From NCBI GenBank assembly GCA_947034885.2, contig OZ019759.1:10852501-10916500 (forward strand): a stretch of DNA of 64,000 bases, read 5' to 3'. Made by a program: the position numbers and the translations under genes. Below are positions 19,322-33,600 of this stretch, one piece after another. The number at the start of each line of letters is the position of its first letter. Within the stretch, counting starts at the first letter, position 1. Under the pieces are notes generated by a model. That model worked only from the letters and a program-made list of their open reading frames with translations, was not told where the DNA came from and made no database searches. Source of the DNA: Thuidium tamariscinum (taxonomy: Eukaryota; Streptophyta; Bryopsida; Hypnales; Thuidiaceae).

Positions 19322-21136
19322 GAAAATTTGCCGTGAACATGAATTCAATATACATCACGACGTCACCTGCTCCTGTCGACTGTACATGAAGATCTAGTTT
19401 ATGCGTTCTGTGGACATAGAGAGCGTGCTCCTAAAGCATTGGAGAACAAAAACCGGTTCTGTGAAAACGTGAAGCGAATGTCCCTTGCCTTTCAGGGCTT
19501 CCGTCACTCAAAATCTGTGACACACGAATTTGGACGTCTGCAATCTGCATATACCAACTCCGACGACTCTGATTCTTGCAAAAACTGAAAAACTGAAAAC
19601 GCCCTACTCAGAAAGCAAACACTATCTTCCCTTTCTTGACGCACGTCATACTGTGTATGAACCGCGTATTGACGTTAGTAGGAGCGGTGCTTCTTAGCCT
19701 GGAACTGTGACGCTCATGTTCGGTAGAGCAGCCTGCACTGTCGGTATTGTCAATTTCAGATCGACAACGACCCCACGATGAATGTCTGGTGAAGTGTGTT
19801 GGCCATTCGTGAGACGTGGGTACATTCCCGTTTTTAGCTTTCAACGTAATTCTGGTGCACTTGTTATTCCAACATTTAGTATAGACTCGTAGAAATTACT
19901 TTAAAAAGACATATTCGCATAAACTGAACCAGGAAGCATGAGCGACATGAAGCAAACCCTCTTTTCTTGTACAACCACTGCAATGCAGGGCACTTTATTG
20001 AAGAAGAAAAAGCCACTATGAACAAGACAGTTTGTGCACTTCTGAAGCTAGCAATGTAGTCCTAAAAAAGGAAATTTTTTTTTTCTTAAATTCCTTTTGG
20101 TACCCTCTTTGTTGCATGAATTGAGTACCTACAGCTTGCACATGAACGGTACTTGACCTCCATATTCACAGTGTTCATGGACATATTCGGAGCCAACCTC
20201 CATGTGTAACTCCCTTCCTCCACACGCATGCTAGCCCCCCAAAACATTGATCACCGTCAACCTATTCTTCCTGAAGCAAGGAGTTCAATGACGACAGAAG
20301 CAATGCGTCAATAATTGTACCTTAAGCACACGGTCAATCTGTGAGAGTTGCTACATGTGTCCAAGCAGACCTTGCAATACCCAAGATGAACATCAACTAC
20401 TACTGTGCAGACATTCTTGCATTGGCTACGAGTATAAAGAGGCAGGCTGCATGCAAGAACTGTTTGAACGGGGACTCCCTTGGCCGTCTATCTGGAGGTC
20501 AGGACTCTTTGATTCCCCCCAACTGTTACAGAAACTCACGATCAGCATTGACGGCGCGTGCACTCCTCACTTTTTCTTTGATGCATCTGATTTCTTCACG
20601 AGCGCAGCCTGCATGAAGACCCAAACCAAGACTTTCAAAATAGGACGGAGTCCTCTACCGTGATACAAAAACAAGCAGAGGGCATTAAAAAGCACAACCA
20701 CATGTCGAATAGATAATCACCCGACATTGCATACAGGGTAACATCATCCTATCTACACCGAACAATATCCTTGACTCAAGAGTTGGATTGACACCCAGTG
20801 TGTCTGCGTGGTAGCAGCACAGACCTTCCCGACATTGCTTCTAGTCGGCTTTGTCGGTGCCCCTTGCACCGCTGCCTTCATCAGTTGCGTTTGAATGAAC
20901 ATCCGCCTCGGCCGTGAGGTTGGTTCCAGTATGGCATCCTCTTGATCACATATTTCATAAGTTAGAGAACATGAGAACAAATTTTGCACCACACACTTTC
21001 ACATTGCCTAAACTAATCGGTGACACCTTACTCATGCACCGTAGTCAATAAGAGCATCTCACTCTCCAGTTCTGTTCGACAAGATTCATGACTGTATGGC
21101 CTCGTTTTCCATGAAAAACATAGAAAATTCCTGCAT
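19322..21136. other. Left subterminal region of the CACTA element
   Basis: This A/C-rich sequence has no gene I can support. Plus-strand open frames at 20341-20663 lie antisense to the accessory gene's direction and have no domain features. The 3' end of that gene may decay into this stretch. Confidence 0.4.
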
Positions 21137-21806
21137 TCATGACTGAACTTGAGAGAGAAGAAAACAAACCTCAGCTACTTGCGCTGTTGCATTGAGCTTC
21201 CCTCCCTTTGCTGTGACTGCGTCTTCCGCTGGTGCTTCTAAGATCACTTCTTCCGCGACTTCACCGGGCAGGTCGTCGCTGTGGCCACTCAAAATGACAG
21301 TGTCAGGCGATTTAGCGCCTTCTGCCAAACTGAGAACATCATCCTGCTCTTGAAGGAGGACTTTGAGGAATTCCTCCTCTGCGCCATCACAGGTAGGCAT
21401 TTTTGGAATCGAAGTACGACGTTCTCCTAATTCTTCCTCGGTCGTATCGAGCACTCCCGCTGTTGGTGGCTTCGCACCATTGAAATGGCTCGGGCCTGCA
21501 GTCGCATTGTGGTCGCCTTACAATCCAGCCTACTCTGAAGCATGTGTTGGTCGCGGAATGGGGCTGGGGCTGCGGCATGAAGGACGAGTGGGTCTGGTTT
21601 GGGCTGCCATGAAAGCCCTCAGCATTTCCTCTATTCGATTCTGGGATTCAGCCACTCTGGCTTCAAGTCGCGATACGCTTTCCTCGATGTCGACGACGCA
21701 TGTGCGCACCTCGTCCATGTCGGACCCCTTTTGCAGCGCTGCCTTCCGTTTCTCCAACTATTGCTTCGTATACTCCCGTGCAACTTCATCCGTGATCTCC
21801 ATTTGA
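21137..21806 (-). pseudogene. CACTA accessory gene, coiled-coil exon, broken
   Basis: A single frame can be followed from ATG at 21806 to about 21170 through two TAG codons and one TAA. It contains VSRLEARVAESQNRIEEMLR, a clear coiled coil, then a Pro/Ser-rich linker (RSPSPIPRP) and an acidic tail (DTVILSGHSDDLPGEVAEEV). The matching exon of the second CACTA element (58288-58995) has the same order: coiled coil around KEMEKRMVLLEAFLQKWEPQ, then an acidic Ser-rich tail. This supports one accessory gene shared by both elements. In En/Spm elements the accessory protein binds subterminal repeats; such a role is inferred here. It is transcribed away from TNP2. Confidence 0.5.
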
Positions 21807-21941
21807 TAAGGCTTACGATCGTGCTGAAGAGTCTGAGTACAACGACCACAACATTCAGGCTATTAATACCTTCTCAACCGCAAAGGCTAATGTGCTGAAT
21901 TCAAGTTCGCTTTAGTATGTTCTAGGTAATTTATACCGCTG

Positions 21942-22175
21942 CTATAACAGTACTGCCTCTGACCTATCGGAAGTGCAGACAGAGCCTACTGAGGACAAGA
22001 ACACGACAGCCCAAAACATGAACTGAAGCACACGTACAAAGAATGGAAAAACAACTTTGGAAACCAGTACTTGACCGCTGTCCAGTACGAATCTCATCAG
22101 CTTCACAATGGCATCTTTCTTGATGGCTTTGAGCTGGGCCACCTTCAAACCTTTGCCTTGAGAAATGGACCTCAT
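21942..22175 (-). pseudogene. CACTA accessory gene, weak additional exon
   Basis: The minus-strand frame begins MRSISQGKGLKVAQLKAIKK and lies between the DNA-binding-like and coiled-coil exons. Its position corresponds to the SLTQFRFAINQLIDKGKAKP part of the second element (57520-57600), though similarity is slight. Its second half is hydrophobic and is probably intron. Confidence 0.25.
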
Positions 22176-22602
22176 GTGCTCTGATAGGACTTGTGAATCC
22201 TCAGTGCTTCGCCGGCGGACTAACGTGTTCCACTACTCCTGAGTTACATCAGCAGGCTTCAATTGACCAACATCTATTAGCGTATTCAGTCTCCAACGAG
22301 TGGTGATCAACACCTTTGTAACAATTGGACCAACCCACTTCTCACTGAGCCTGAAAGATTGGCCTAGCATGTCCCATTCTAAATGAAATCAATCCGCAAA
22401 ACCATGAGATCTTGTTAGTAGGAACACCATATAAGACTATAAGTGCGTCCTACAGAGAACGGCATCACCATTTCCCAGAATGGTCGACAACAGGTTCGAA
22501 GGCATGCAGTACGTACAGTAGGACAATTGAACTACCCAAAGAAATGATGATGCCCTCTCTTTAAGTTTAGCACATCTAACGATACATATTGACAACAGTC
22601 TT

Positions 22603-22797
22603 TCACATCTGCATCTCAGACAACGTACCCTTGTATACACGCTTAAACAATTGCGATCTGAGTGGCGATGGTTGGGACTCCCAGTTCGCAGTGGGATCCA
22701 AACTCTTTGCGTACTTCTTGATATCATCTGCCAGGCAATCCTTCATGCTGCCCCACGGTACACCATTCACGTCTAAAGTCACCGGTATTTTCATCAC
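22603..22797 (-). pseudogene. CACTA accessory gene, conserved N-domain exon
   Basis: The frame reads VTLDVNGVPWGSMKDCLADD and then IKKYAKSLDPTANWE. The second CACTA element has LYLDKTGRPCGKMASHFHSD and IVAFVKDMDPTVGWE at 57300-57415, an evident match with the same spacing. This type of segment opens the Transposase_24-like accessory proteins of plant En/Spm elements, a comparison made from memory. Exon limits are not certain. Confidence 0.5.
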
Positions 22798-23643
22798 TCT
22801 GCGACGATGCTACTGATTTGCGGCCACTCGCTCCGAGCCAGTCCCACTGTCGTCAGTGGCTTCGGACATGCTGAACTCCCCGTCTGTGCCTTCTTTGCCA
22901 CTACAGAGCAACAAACAACAAACAAGGGAGCACACATCTCTTAGCAAGCGCACGGCTCAGAAAACGTGAACCAAAGACAAGAATGTCATGTGAAGAATGA
23001 CGTGCACTATCCGCTCATACATCCACTGCAAACTTTGAGAACGTCACTGAACTGTTCTTCGACTTGTAAGTTTGGGCACGCTAGGGAAAAATGTCATGTG
23101 AGCACCGAGGGCACGCATCAAAGACACATCATGTTAGCACTGAGATACGCATCGCAGAAAGGGCCACAACGAACCGCGAAATCACCTGATGAGTCAGTCA
23201 CAAACACTGTGCAATTCCTCAATGTGAGGGCTCGATTTCCATGAGAAAAGATGTTGCACAACTGAAATAACTAATTCTCAGTGACACCAACCTTTCAAAA
23301 TGGCATGCACATATAGCGTGACCACAAATTCTGGACATCATGATACTTCACACTGTCGAAGCTGAAACCGTTCATTATAACTTGCATGCACGAAGAAGTC
23401 GGCCAATACCATGCTCTGGGAAACAGTCCCTTCTCAACTCATTCACAAATTCTGAACACACGCATTCCGAACCCACTGATGAGGGCTTCGTTGTTATGTA
23501 CCACTTGTGCGGACTATGTCAGGACTGCGATGTTATGACTGGGACAACGTCAGTCCCAACATGTAGAAAAACAACTGACCAAACACGCGAACTTGGACTA
23601 CGCTAAAGACACTCGACTACAAAAAGGGGGACGACACGAACCT

Positions 23644-23941
23644 CTACTCATGATCATCATCCTTTTCATCTTCTACCTCGAAATCGGAATCGGAGCGGCC
23701 CTTGACCCTCTGCTTCTTAGCGGGAGGTGTCTCATGCCTCACTCTCCCCTTGCCTTTGCCAACAGTGTTCAAAGATGGGTGGTCATGAGCACCTTTGCTT
23801 CTTCTCTCTACATCAGAGCGCACATGCACCTAATCCTAGCGACAGAAGTCCTTCTCAGCTCCTCCGTCTACCCTTGAAGATGAAGGCTTCTTCTTCATGG
23901 ACTTTGTTCCACTCGCAGCCATTCTGATTCGCGATTTGGAG
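23644..23941 (-). pseudogene. CACTA accessory gene, possible first exon
   Basis: On the minus strand an ATG near 23921 starts MAASGTKSMKKKPSSSRVDG and stops after about 28 codons. Another frame gives a basic then acidic stretch with KGKGRVRHETPPAKKQRVKG and an end DFEVEDEKDDDHE. The composition, basic patches followed by acid, suits the start of a nuclear DNA-binding protein, and the position suits the first exon of the accessory gene. The frames do not join without a shift, so this is tentative. Confidence 0.3.
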
Positions 23942-26325
23942 CCCTAAACCGAACACAACCTTCCTCTCTGCATAGTCACGAAATAGAACAAAATTAATCA
24001 ATGTCATGGACTGCTTATTCAGACAATGAACAGGAAGCATGATCAACAGTGTACGCCGTCACAGTACTCATAAAACACATTTTCATGACGTTTGTTTGAC
24101 GTTCAGTCCGTCGAAGACTACGCAAACATAGTTACCAGACAGCTCGGGTGGCAACTACTTCACAGTATCTGAAGCAACGACTCCCATGCAAGGACACGGC
24201 ACCACTAAATTGGAGCAGTGCATGACATACAAGATGGCGTAAACTACATGCTACTCCCTCCAGATTTTCACAAGCTGGTCTCACGCTGCGAGACTGCAAC
24301 GAATCTAACATTGTAATGTCAACATACATGCACTGACAAAGGATTTCATTCTCCCTCGGGACTACAAGCGTATCGCTTGCAGAAATTGACCTCTAATGAA
24401 GAATGAGTACTCACAGTCGGACCACTAATTACTTGAACTGGCACTGAATACAAAGCCTACAGCAGCGTACTCCTCTCGTGCACTGCCTTACCTATGCAAT
24501 CTTGCAATCCTAAAACAACGGAGGCAACACTAATGGAATGCTTGTTGCTGTTCGTGAAAACGTCACTGCAAACACATTTGTAAAGCAATCAAAACAAAGA
24601 GGGATGAATACTTCGGCTTCAAGAGCATATATACATGTTGTTCAACATAAACAGAACCGAAAACTTTCCTAAGACCGCCTACTCCTGGCGACATGCGGCC
24701 CATGCCCGCGTTTCCATTTCCACTTGCAATACGTCATCTCTACACATCCATAACTCCACATCATGCGTTAATGCCAATTGGAGTGTGCAGCCACTAAACC
24801 TACGGAAGGGCAAGGAGGCAACGTGGCATTGGCAAAGACTGCACAAAATTGAATGCCTCATACGTACCGATAGTCCGCGCCCTAATTCTGAAGTCTGACT
24901 CGCTGTAGAGACCGTCCCTGGAAATCTCCTCCCATCGCACTCAGGTCTGCGTCCACCTTGTGAGCGCCTCTGCAAACCAGCACTTGCACTTCATTGTTTG
25001 CTCAGATTGTGCCCAAGACTCCTCCAAGTGGATGCAGTTTCTAAAGCCACCTCCGTCACAAAATTTTGGAAGATACTAACTGCACCGTCACTCACTTCGA
25101 GGTCCTGTGCTTCGGAGCTTCCCACTTGTTGTGTCTGCGACCTCTATGTACCCTCACTGATGCTGAGACTAAAGAGTGCCATGTCTCACTTACTGCAACA
25201 CTGGGACACGAGAAGGTGCACAAAACTTAGGGTTTCCGGTTAGAGTGACTACATAAATTTGAACGTCTCTCAACAGCACAGGCTATCGCTCACGGACAGC
25301 CACGTGGCCGAAGTCTGTGGGCAGGCGCAAGGCCAACACAGCTTCTGTAGGCCCCCGTTGACTTCGTTCCGTCCCTGGTGACAAAATCAGTGCCTCTGCA
25401 GAGATGCAGGTCTTCTGAATGGGAACTTAGAATTGCAGTACTGAGCTCAGAAAATGCTTAACGGTTTTCTGTAGCCATATCCGGAACATTGCATCTTCAG
25501 CTTCAATTATGTAGTACGAATTTCAAAGAGCTGGCTTGAATAGTGATCGGATTTGACAATTCGCTGAACATTTTCCTGTGTATGCGAAGGCACCTCGTAT
25601 GTCTGCATACACCCTAAATCCGAATTCAGGGAACTTCTTAATGCTTACATGAAAGTGTCCTCATCATACTGAAGCTGCCATGAATTTTGGTCACTCTTCG
25701 CTTCTCTTGTGCACTAAGAAGCACACATTGGAATGTCAGTTTAACAAACCAAAATGTCACTTCATCTTTTTTGAACTTTGCTACTCATCAAAGTATTCCA
25801 GAATTGCTGGAGAACATTGAATTCACTATGCCTTGTACGAGTTCCCATGCTATTCTCTAACTGTGGGTGTGCTGCGCAGCCCAGGCGGTTCGTGCTCATT
25901 AGCCGCAAATCCAGAGCCTTCCAAGTGTTTGGCTTCACATACCAACAGCATTACGAACAAGTAGTCATGAAAGCCCCTGACGGTCACCACAGAACGCTCA
26001 TTCAATTCTCATCGCCACGCGAAGGCAGGTTTGTTCCCCCACAGAATTTTAACTCATGTGTTCAGCTTACCTGAATTGTGCACTATGGCTTATTTGAATA
26101 CCTTTCTGTGTGTCATGACGCGCTCTGCTGTCTAGTCCTCCGGTACCCATGCCACTTGTGCATCGGTGGAATTCAAAAATGTGAAAGCCCTAATTGTATA
26201 GCTATGTGCACTTTCCTTTTCCCATGTTTTCTGGATTCTCGTTGGAAGTGTCTACTTCAGATCTGTCTGCCGTCGTGTTTGATTCAACATCATTGTCGGC
26301 CCTAGGATTCTAAGAACCCTACAAC
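23942..26325. other. Central non-coding part of the CACTA element
   Basis: It is A/C-rich up to about 26.2 kb, where the strand bias flips. Open frames here are short and without domains. It probably holds the divergent promoter region. Confidence 0.4.
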
Positions 26326-26694
26326 ATGGTGCCTGTAGAATTGCAGGATATGGAGACTATGAGTGGGCAAGAGCAGAATGTGTCATCGGTTTGTTCCGAT
26401 TTTGAGAATTACGAGGCTGGGTATGAAAGCTACTTACAGAATCTTCTGTTCCATTATATGAAACACATGTCCTGGTATAACCTCGGTTTCGTGTAGACGA
26501 AGGACTTCTTGCCAGAAACTGTGATCGACGTTTACAACCAGAACTTGTATTACATGTCCTGGTTTTACCATGGTGTGTTTCCTTTCGACACTTGGGAGGA
26601 CGATTTTGACAAGTGGCTTTGTGAGCAAGTGTTTCTGGACCTGTTAGAGACTGAAACTCAGTGCCAGTTAGTTGGAAGTTCATCGTCGTCATGA
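26326..26694 (+). CDS. Unknown small protein encoded in the CACTA element, one in-frame TAG
   Basis: ATG at 26326-26328 opens a frame of 122 codons with a single TAG at 26494-26496. The part before the stop reads MVPVELQDMETMSGQEQNVS and ends HMSWYNLGFV; the part after contains NQNLYYMSWFYHGVFPFDTW. The internal repeat of YMKHMSWYNLG and YYMSWFYHG on both sides of the stop suggests that both halves belong to one protein. It lies between the divergent accessory gene and TNP2, in TNP2's direction. No domain is recognised. A chance frame is possible. Confidence 0.35.
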
Positions 26695-29600
26695 ACGCCG
26701 ACTTGTCATGGCAATTGCTGTAGCAAGATTAAGTAAGAGGTCACTACACGAATGCGTGAACTGTAGGTTTCAGCACAGCACGAGAGCAACAAAGCTTAAG
26801 CTATTATCAACTTCAGATCCATCAAGTATGGATTGATGCTAATTTGAGTTCAACTTCGTTGACCTCTGGAATTAGGGTTCACCCTTTGTTTATGAACAGC
26901 GCCATGCGGAGTCAGTTTGACTATTAGTTCGAATTCCCCTTGTGAAGCTATCATTCACTTCGAGGGCTTGTACAGTGAACACACTTTCCGAATTCCATGA
27001 CATGGAAGGGAATTGGTAACTGACACGTTTTTGGACCTTCCTTGCATTGAAGCAAGAAGTGTGCACTTGAAGTGAGCCTTCATTACCTATACGACTTGTT
27101 CTCTCGCGATGCCCGTTCATACATGACCACATCAGTGAGCTTGCGAAGTACTGGCACTCTCCGAATTCAATGGCTGCATAGTATTCCTAGTCTACGGAAC
27201 TCATGCATCTGGGAGAAGTGGACGTAGTTTACGGAATTTCGAACTTCCATTCATCGCAGCTGTACAGAAGCACAAACACGGTGGATTCACAGTGTTTCAT
27301 TACAGTGCTCCGCGCAAGTGTCACATGCACAGGTCACTGGTAAACCCGTGTCATGTGCGAACTACGGATCCTCAGTGATGCAGTTACCCTGCAAATAGCA
27401 TCCACCATGTCTGAGGGATGCAGGAGATGTGCTGTTTATCCTGCTTCACAGCACAGTTGCTGTGGATTTGGGCTTTTTCACGGGGAACGTCATTTTGGAG
27501 AGAGAATATTCCATCCTCGTCTATTATGACTCATGAAATACTTGCTTCTCCTACCGATTTATTGCTTGTTTTCTACATTAGAAGTGGTAGCACTTGTAGA
27601 AGGTGCAGTTATTAGAAGCACAGAATTCCCGTGTGTTCAAGTTTTTATATTTCGCTAGTTGTTGGTACACATGAAGTAGTCAGCAAATCTTTGAATTCGT
27701 GAGCATTAGTAGGGATTCAGTGAGCATGCTTTCTGTCTTCATGTCGTTGTATTTTATGCCTTCCATGATGTCGCTCTCTTTTATACCTGGCAGTAAAATT
27801 TGTCAAGGAGAGGCACCGACCGAAAATATTGGAGGTCTGACACGTCCCATTCCACAGTCTGATGTTTTGTTGAAGAAGGTTGTTTCAGTGCCAATGTCAA
27901 TGCATAGTTAGCGGGAAGTAGTATGTAATTCGAGGTTTTGCATATGCAAGTTCAGTGCTTGAAGTACATGCAACGTTGACATGCAAGCTATAGTACAAAT
28001 ATACTTTTGAATTATAGTAAGTCTACTTCCAAGGCTGCGTTTGGTAATTGATACAGTGCTAAGGAAGCTGTGAACTGAAGTATATTCCAATTCTTTTGTG
28101 TACGCACTCTTTCGTATAGCAGGGATTCATCGGTATTATATTCCCGATTTAGTGGCTACAGTAAATTTTTGGAGGAGGCTGACTTCTTTGTAAGGGGAAG
28201 AGTGTGCTCTGAACTTAGGAGTTTTCAATTTTTCAATTTCGAGGCTACATGTACTTCATTCAGAAGCTTTCTTTGAGTATTTGAAAGTAGATTCATGACT
28301 ATGAACCTACATATATTCTCATTATTTTGCACCCACTAATATACTAAGAAGGTGATTCAGTTTTACATGAGGAGAGTTATCAATTCAAGATACTATACTT
28401 CTTTTCTTGTGTAGGCCCTTATTTCTATGTGAAAGACTAGTCATAAGTTCAAAGTTCACTACTCATAAGTTCAAAGTTGTACAATTTTTTGGGCTAGAGT
28501 AATGTATTTTATCATGTGCCTTCAGGATGACGTAGCTACTATTCTAGGCTTCTCTAGTTCCCAAAACTACTATTTTGAAAACCATTGTACTTACATATTT
28601 CATATCTTTTTTATGGTAAGAAACCCCTAAAGTACGATTCTCCCTTGAGGGTGCATATGCAAATATATAAGTGGTCAAGTAGCTCCGGGCTGAATTCGTG
28701 TCCTAATTTTTTGGAACTTCGTGTATAGATAAGGAAGTTGAATAAGTTCGAGGGGATATAATTTATATTTCAATCGGTGACCGGCAACAAAAGGTATGCC
28801 CCGAGCACCTCAAACCTAGAGATGGCGGGCACTTCAGGCATCGAAAAGAACTTTTTAATGTAATGAACTTTTCATTTTCTTGCTTGTCTATTATACTCTT
28901 CTCTATCTAGGAAGCTCATATTCTTTTTATTTAGTTCTGTTGTGAGAAAGTTATGGACATTTTTGTTTTCTAGGTAATTAGAGCTTTCCCTTAGAAGGAA
29001 GAACATGTAGGACTCATTTGTGTTAGCAATTTATGTAGTTCTTTAAAAAATCAAATTTTGCATGGTACTGTGTACGTGGTAGAACAATCTCATCACTAGG
29101 GTGAGTGCCTTTTAATTCCAGGTAGAAGATATTGAAATTTGAGATTTGCGTTCTTTCTCCTACATACTTGAATTGAACAATTTCTTGGAGAATTCAAATC
29201 ACTTTTCATTTTAATTTATGTTTCTTCCGTAGATTCTGAACTCAGTGTTGCACTCAAAGTAATTTGAGCTCAAAACTATTGAGAGCATAATTCTTAAGTT
29301 AAAAATGTTGAAAGTCAGAACATCCAATCCCTCAGTGTAGAGAAAAATATGTTTTCCCCACGTTAATTGCTAGCACCTTCCAATTTCTGTGGCCCTAAAC
29401 TCTACATTACTTTTCGCATAGTACACTAAGAACTTGTGAGGTATAAGATCCTGTGGTCTGATGTTCGAAAAATAAAATCATTTGTTTCTGACTCTGTGCT
29501 AGAGAATTGGTAGTTTGTAGTATTTCTCGTTTGAAAACAAGGTTTCATCCTTAAGGGGTTCATGTAGTGGTTTCTAAGTTGTGAAGTGGTTTGAAGACTA

Positions 29601-30618
29601 TAAAGTTTCCGGTTCTCCAGTTCAGTTGGCAACAGTAAATGTCTTTTGAGGAAGGTTTCATAGTGTAGGATGAGTACGACTCTGAACTATGAAGTTGAAT
29701 TACTTCAATCCTTAGGGCTGTTTTACTTAGACTTTACAAGGTCGGCTGTGGTATTTCATTGTGTTGTTTCAGAACATGAAGTTATACATCTACATGTTAA
29801 TTCTTGAGCGGTTTGTCCTCCTATGTTGAAGGTGATTATTGGATTTTTGATTGACTGTGAAGTACAGTAATTGATGAAGTTGAATGAATTCAAATAGCGG
29901 AAGTTGAATTCCATGTAAATTAGTGCTCTTCTTTTCTATTAGACAGATTACGTGGGTTCACAAATGTGCATTCCGTAATTGACTAATTAAGTTAAACGAG
30001 TTCCAATTGTGAAGGCTACTATAATTCAAAGTGGAACATTTTACATTCTATTTGATAGAGTGAGTTCACAACCGTGGATGTCCACTTCTTCCCATTTGGG
30101 ATGCAGAATTCTCTTCTTTGTTTAGGTGTTTGGAATATCGAGGACTTTGATAACATCGCAGATGAAGTGTAGTGCAATCATCTGTTATAGATGGAAATTT
30201 CTAATTTGATATTCATTGTATTATTCAGGAATTCGATAGATTCTCTGTGTTCATGACAATGAAGTAGTACAGCTTCCCATAAAAGGAAGTATTGTAATGT
30301 TGTTGGAAGTAGAACTTCTAGATTTAGCAAAGATTGCACTGCGAGGAATGAAGTTTGAAGTAGTCTTGTTCTTTTCGACTCACAAATTCTCTTCTCTAAC
30401 ATATTCATCAGAAACGGGAGTTCAATTTCTAGTTTGTGCTAGTGAGTACTACAAAGTTCAGTGTATATCACTTTCTGAGGATACTTAAATGCTTTTTGGA
30501 AACTGATTTGCTGTTTTCCATTAATTGTATAGGGGTTTGTGAACTTACTTCGAAGGAGTTTGAAAGAGCTGCACTTTCAAAAAACAGTATTCTCTTCTGT
30601 GAAGGCATGAGATAGAAC
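26695..30618. other. Non-coding G/T-rich stretch upstream of TNP2
   Basis: I see no gene in these 3.9 kb. Open frames are short and lack domain features. Plus-strand G and T are visibly in excess, the reverse of the left half of the element. Confidence 0.4.
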
Positions 30619-33600
30619 ATGGCAGAGCAACGTGCACATGTACCCATTAGTACTAATGGACGAACACTACGGCACATTCCTGTTGGAGATCTGATTCTAC
30701 AGACGGAGTTGCGGGTGGCAACTGAGAAAGAAGTCCGAAGCTTCAGATGTCCGTGTCGAAATTGTCACGACGGACGACGGAAAACGATTGAAGTGATTTG
30801 AACACATCATGCGGCAGTGGGGAGGGATCCATTTCTAGTGAAGTCCATGATAGGTGGCGATCCCACTGATGGCTATCCAGCATGCGGAATATGGGTGGAA
30901 GATGAAGCGTATGACAATGATATTGTTGATGTCGATCCTGAGCATGTTGCAGCACACGTGGACAATGATCCTCAACAACAAAGTGGGCATCTCGGAACAG
31001 ATGATCCAGAAGATGCTCGCCTAGATGCACATCACGAGGTGCACCGTCAAGTCATGGAGGCTCTTGATCGTGGAGATGCCTTGTACAAAGAGATTGGTGA
31101 TGGTATAGATGTTGAAGACAATGATGAAGGTGACAGTGATATTGTTGATGGATTGGAGGAACTCTATGACCAAGCGACAACCCCAGTATACACAAGGGCA
31201 ACGTGCAGTGTTGTTTCTGCTACAATTGTGATCATGAATATGTGTACCGTGTTCCGCGTCAGCAACAAATTCACAAATGAGTTGTTGCGGTATTTGGCAA
31301 TAGATTTGTTACCAACGCAAAATAAGTTGCCAACTTCACATTATATTGCTCGACGAAGTATACGGAAGTTGGGGTTGAATTATAACAATGTGCATGCTTG
31401 CTCAGATGGATGTGTGTTATTTGAAGAAGAGTACGCTGCTTTGGACAGTTGCCCGAAGTGCAATCTATCCCATTGGGTTGAAGGTAGTACAACAATTCCA
31501 GCAAAAGTGATTCGTCACTTTCCGCTTATTCCTCGATTGAAATGCATGTGGAGGTCTGCTGAGATAGCGAGTATGTTAACAGGCTATACAAAGCATGTTA
31601 GAACAGATGGTGTTATGCAATCGGTGGTGGACAGTCTTGCTTGGAAGCACGTTGACACTGATCCAATATTTGGAAATTTCGGAGCTGAGAAGAAGAATAT
31701 GCGATTTGCATTAACTCTCGATGGGGTCAACCCATTCAAATTGAGCAATACCAACTGGTCGACGTGGCCTGTACTCATTTTAAGCCATGGTTCGTCACGA
31801 AGAAGTTTTTCATTTCCCTGTGCATACGGATATCTGGGAAGCACTCACCAACAACGAAGAATATGGACATCTACTTGAGGCCACTCATGAGGGAACTACA
31901 TGAATTATGGGACGGCGTGCAAGCATTAGACTATTCAAAACTTGAAGGCACAAGGAGTTTCTTGCTTCGTGGTCTTGTGATGTGGACTATATCTGATTTT
32001 CCAGCGTATGGTTTAATATCAGGATTTTGTTGTAAGGGTTGCAAAGGATGTCCTCCATGTGGACCTCAAACAAAAGCACGTATGGCAAGAACAGGTGATG
32101 TTCTACCGAACGGGAGGACAAGAGGTTCAAAAATAGTTTATGGTGGCATGAGACGATATCTACCAGGTCACCATCCGTACCGTCGAAATAAGAGGTTCAA
32201 CGGAGCTGTTGAAGACCGTGAACAACCTCCAGTAGTCTCTGGACTAGATGTGATACGATATGCTGCATGGCGCCAAGCCTATCTAGATCTGGGTGGGAAG
32301 GAAAATGGTAAAGATGATCCTGTACATTGGACAGGGGTGAAACGGTTGTGTGCTTTGTACGATCTCCCATATTGGCAAGTACAGCATACTTCTACAAATC
32401 ATTTATTGGAAAAGAATGTCCATTGTGCAATTAGAGGTGGAAAGAATGTGAACTACATGCAATGTTAAAAAACAACAAGAAACGGCTTACTAGTTTTTCT
32501 GAATCACAATGGTAATCGTTGTAGCTTGAAAACTTTGGAAGTACTCTTGATGCTTGATTGTCAAACTCAATGTTGAATAGTCAAAACTGATGCCTCGTTT
32601 TCGATGTCTGTCACAATACTTACTCATTCGACATGTTCTGGACGTCATGCACTATGAGAAGAATCTATGTGAGAATATTGTGAAGACATTGATGGCAATG
32701 AATGATAGCGCTGGAAGTCGTCAAGATGTGCAGAACATGGGTATTCGTGAAGAATTATGGCTGAAGCCATCCGAGCATGCGAATGCGCAATATTATATGC
32801 CCCATGCACCTTACGTGTTAAATGCAGAAGAGCAAAAAGAGTTTGTCAGTGTTATATCGAGCATTCGAACACCAACAAATTATGTTGGTGCAATTCACAA
32901 GCGTTTAGTGGATGGGAAACTGCACTACATGAAAACACATGATTACCATGTGTTGATGCAACAGGTTAGTTCCACAGTGAAGCAGAATGTCATGGATATG
33001 GAATGTTCAATTGCTTCTACATATTGCTTTCTCTATTTGGAACGTAGTTCATTTTATTAGTGGTCCTCAGTGAAAAACACTGTATGAATTTGAATAGCAC
33101 TTAGGTACGTTTAGTTCCTCTAAATTTAGAAATTATAAATTATGAAGACAGTACACAGTTTCTGAATGAAGCCCACGACGTGGTACTACATGTACACAAT
33201 GTAAGACGCTTGCATTGTAGATATCATTAAGCTCTGTTTGAATTTCATATTTGTGTAGGTACTTCCAGTGGCTGTTCGCGGTGTACTCAATGAAAGTGTA
33301 CGCTTAGTAATTATAAAGATAAGTAGAGTTTTCCAAAGACTTTGTGCAAAACAAGTACGTCAGTCTGATGAAGTAGACATGATGAAGGATGTCGTGATTG
33401 CAACCTGCATGCTGGAGAAAGAGTTTCCTCCAACTTTTCTGAACATGATGACTCATCTTCCAATACATCTAGTACAACAATTATTCATGTACAGTCCAGT
33501 GCATTGACGTTGGATGTACCCTATAGAAAGATACATGAAAACGTTGAAAGATTATGTGCGTACGTATGCTCATCCGGAGGGAAGCATAGCAGAAGGATAT

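Noticed and set aside
20341-20663. Two overlapping plus-strand frames of 91 and 102 codons
   Set aside because: No domain, and antisense to the accessory-gene direction in subterminal CACTA sequence.
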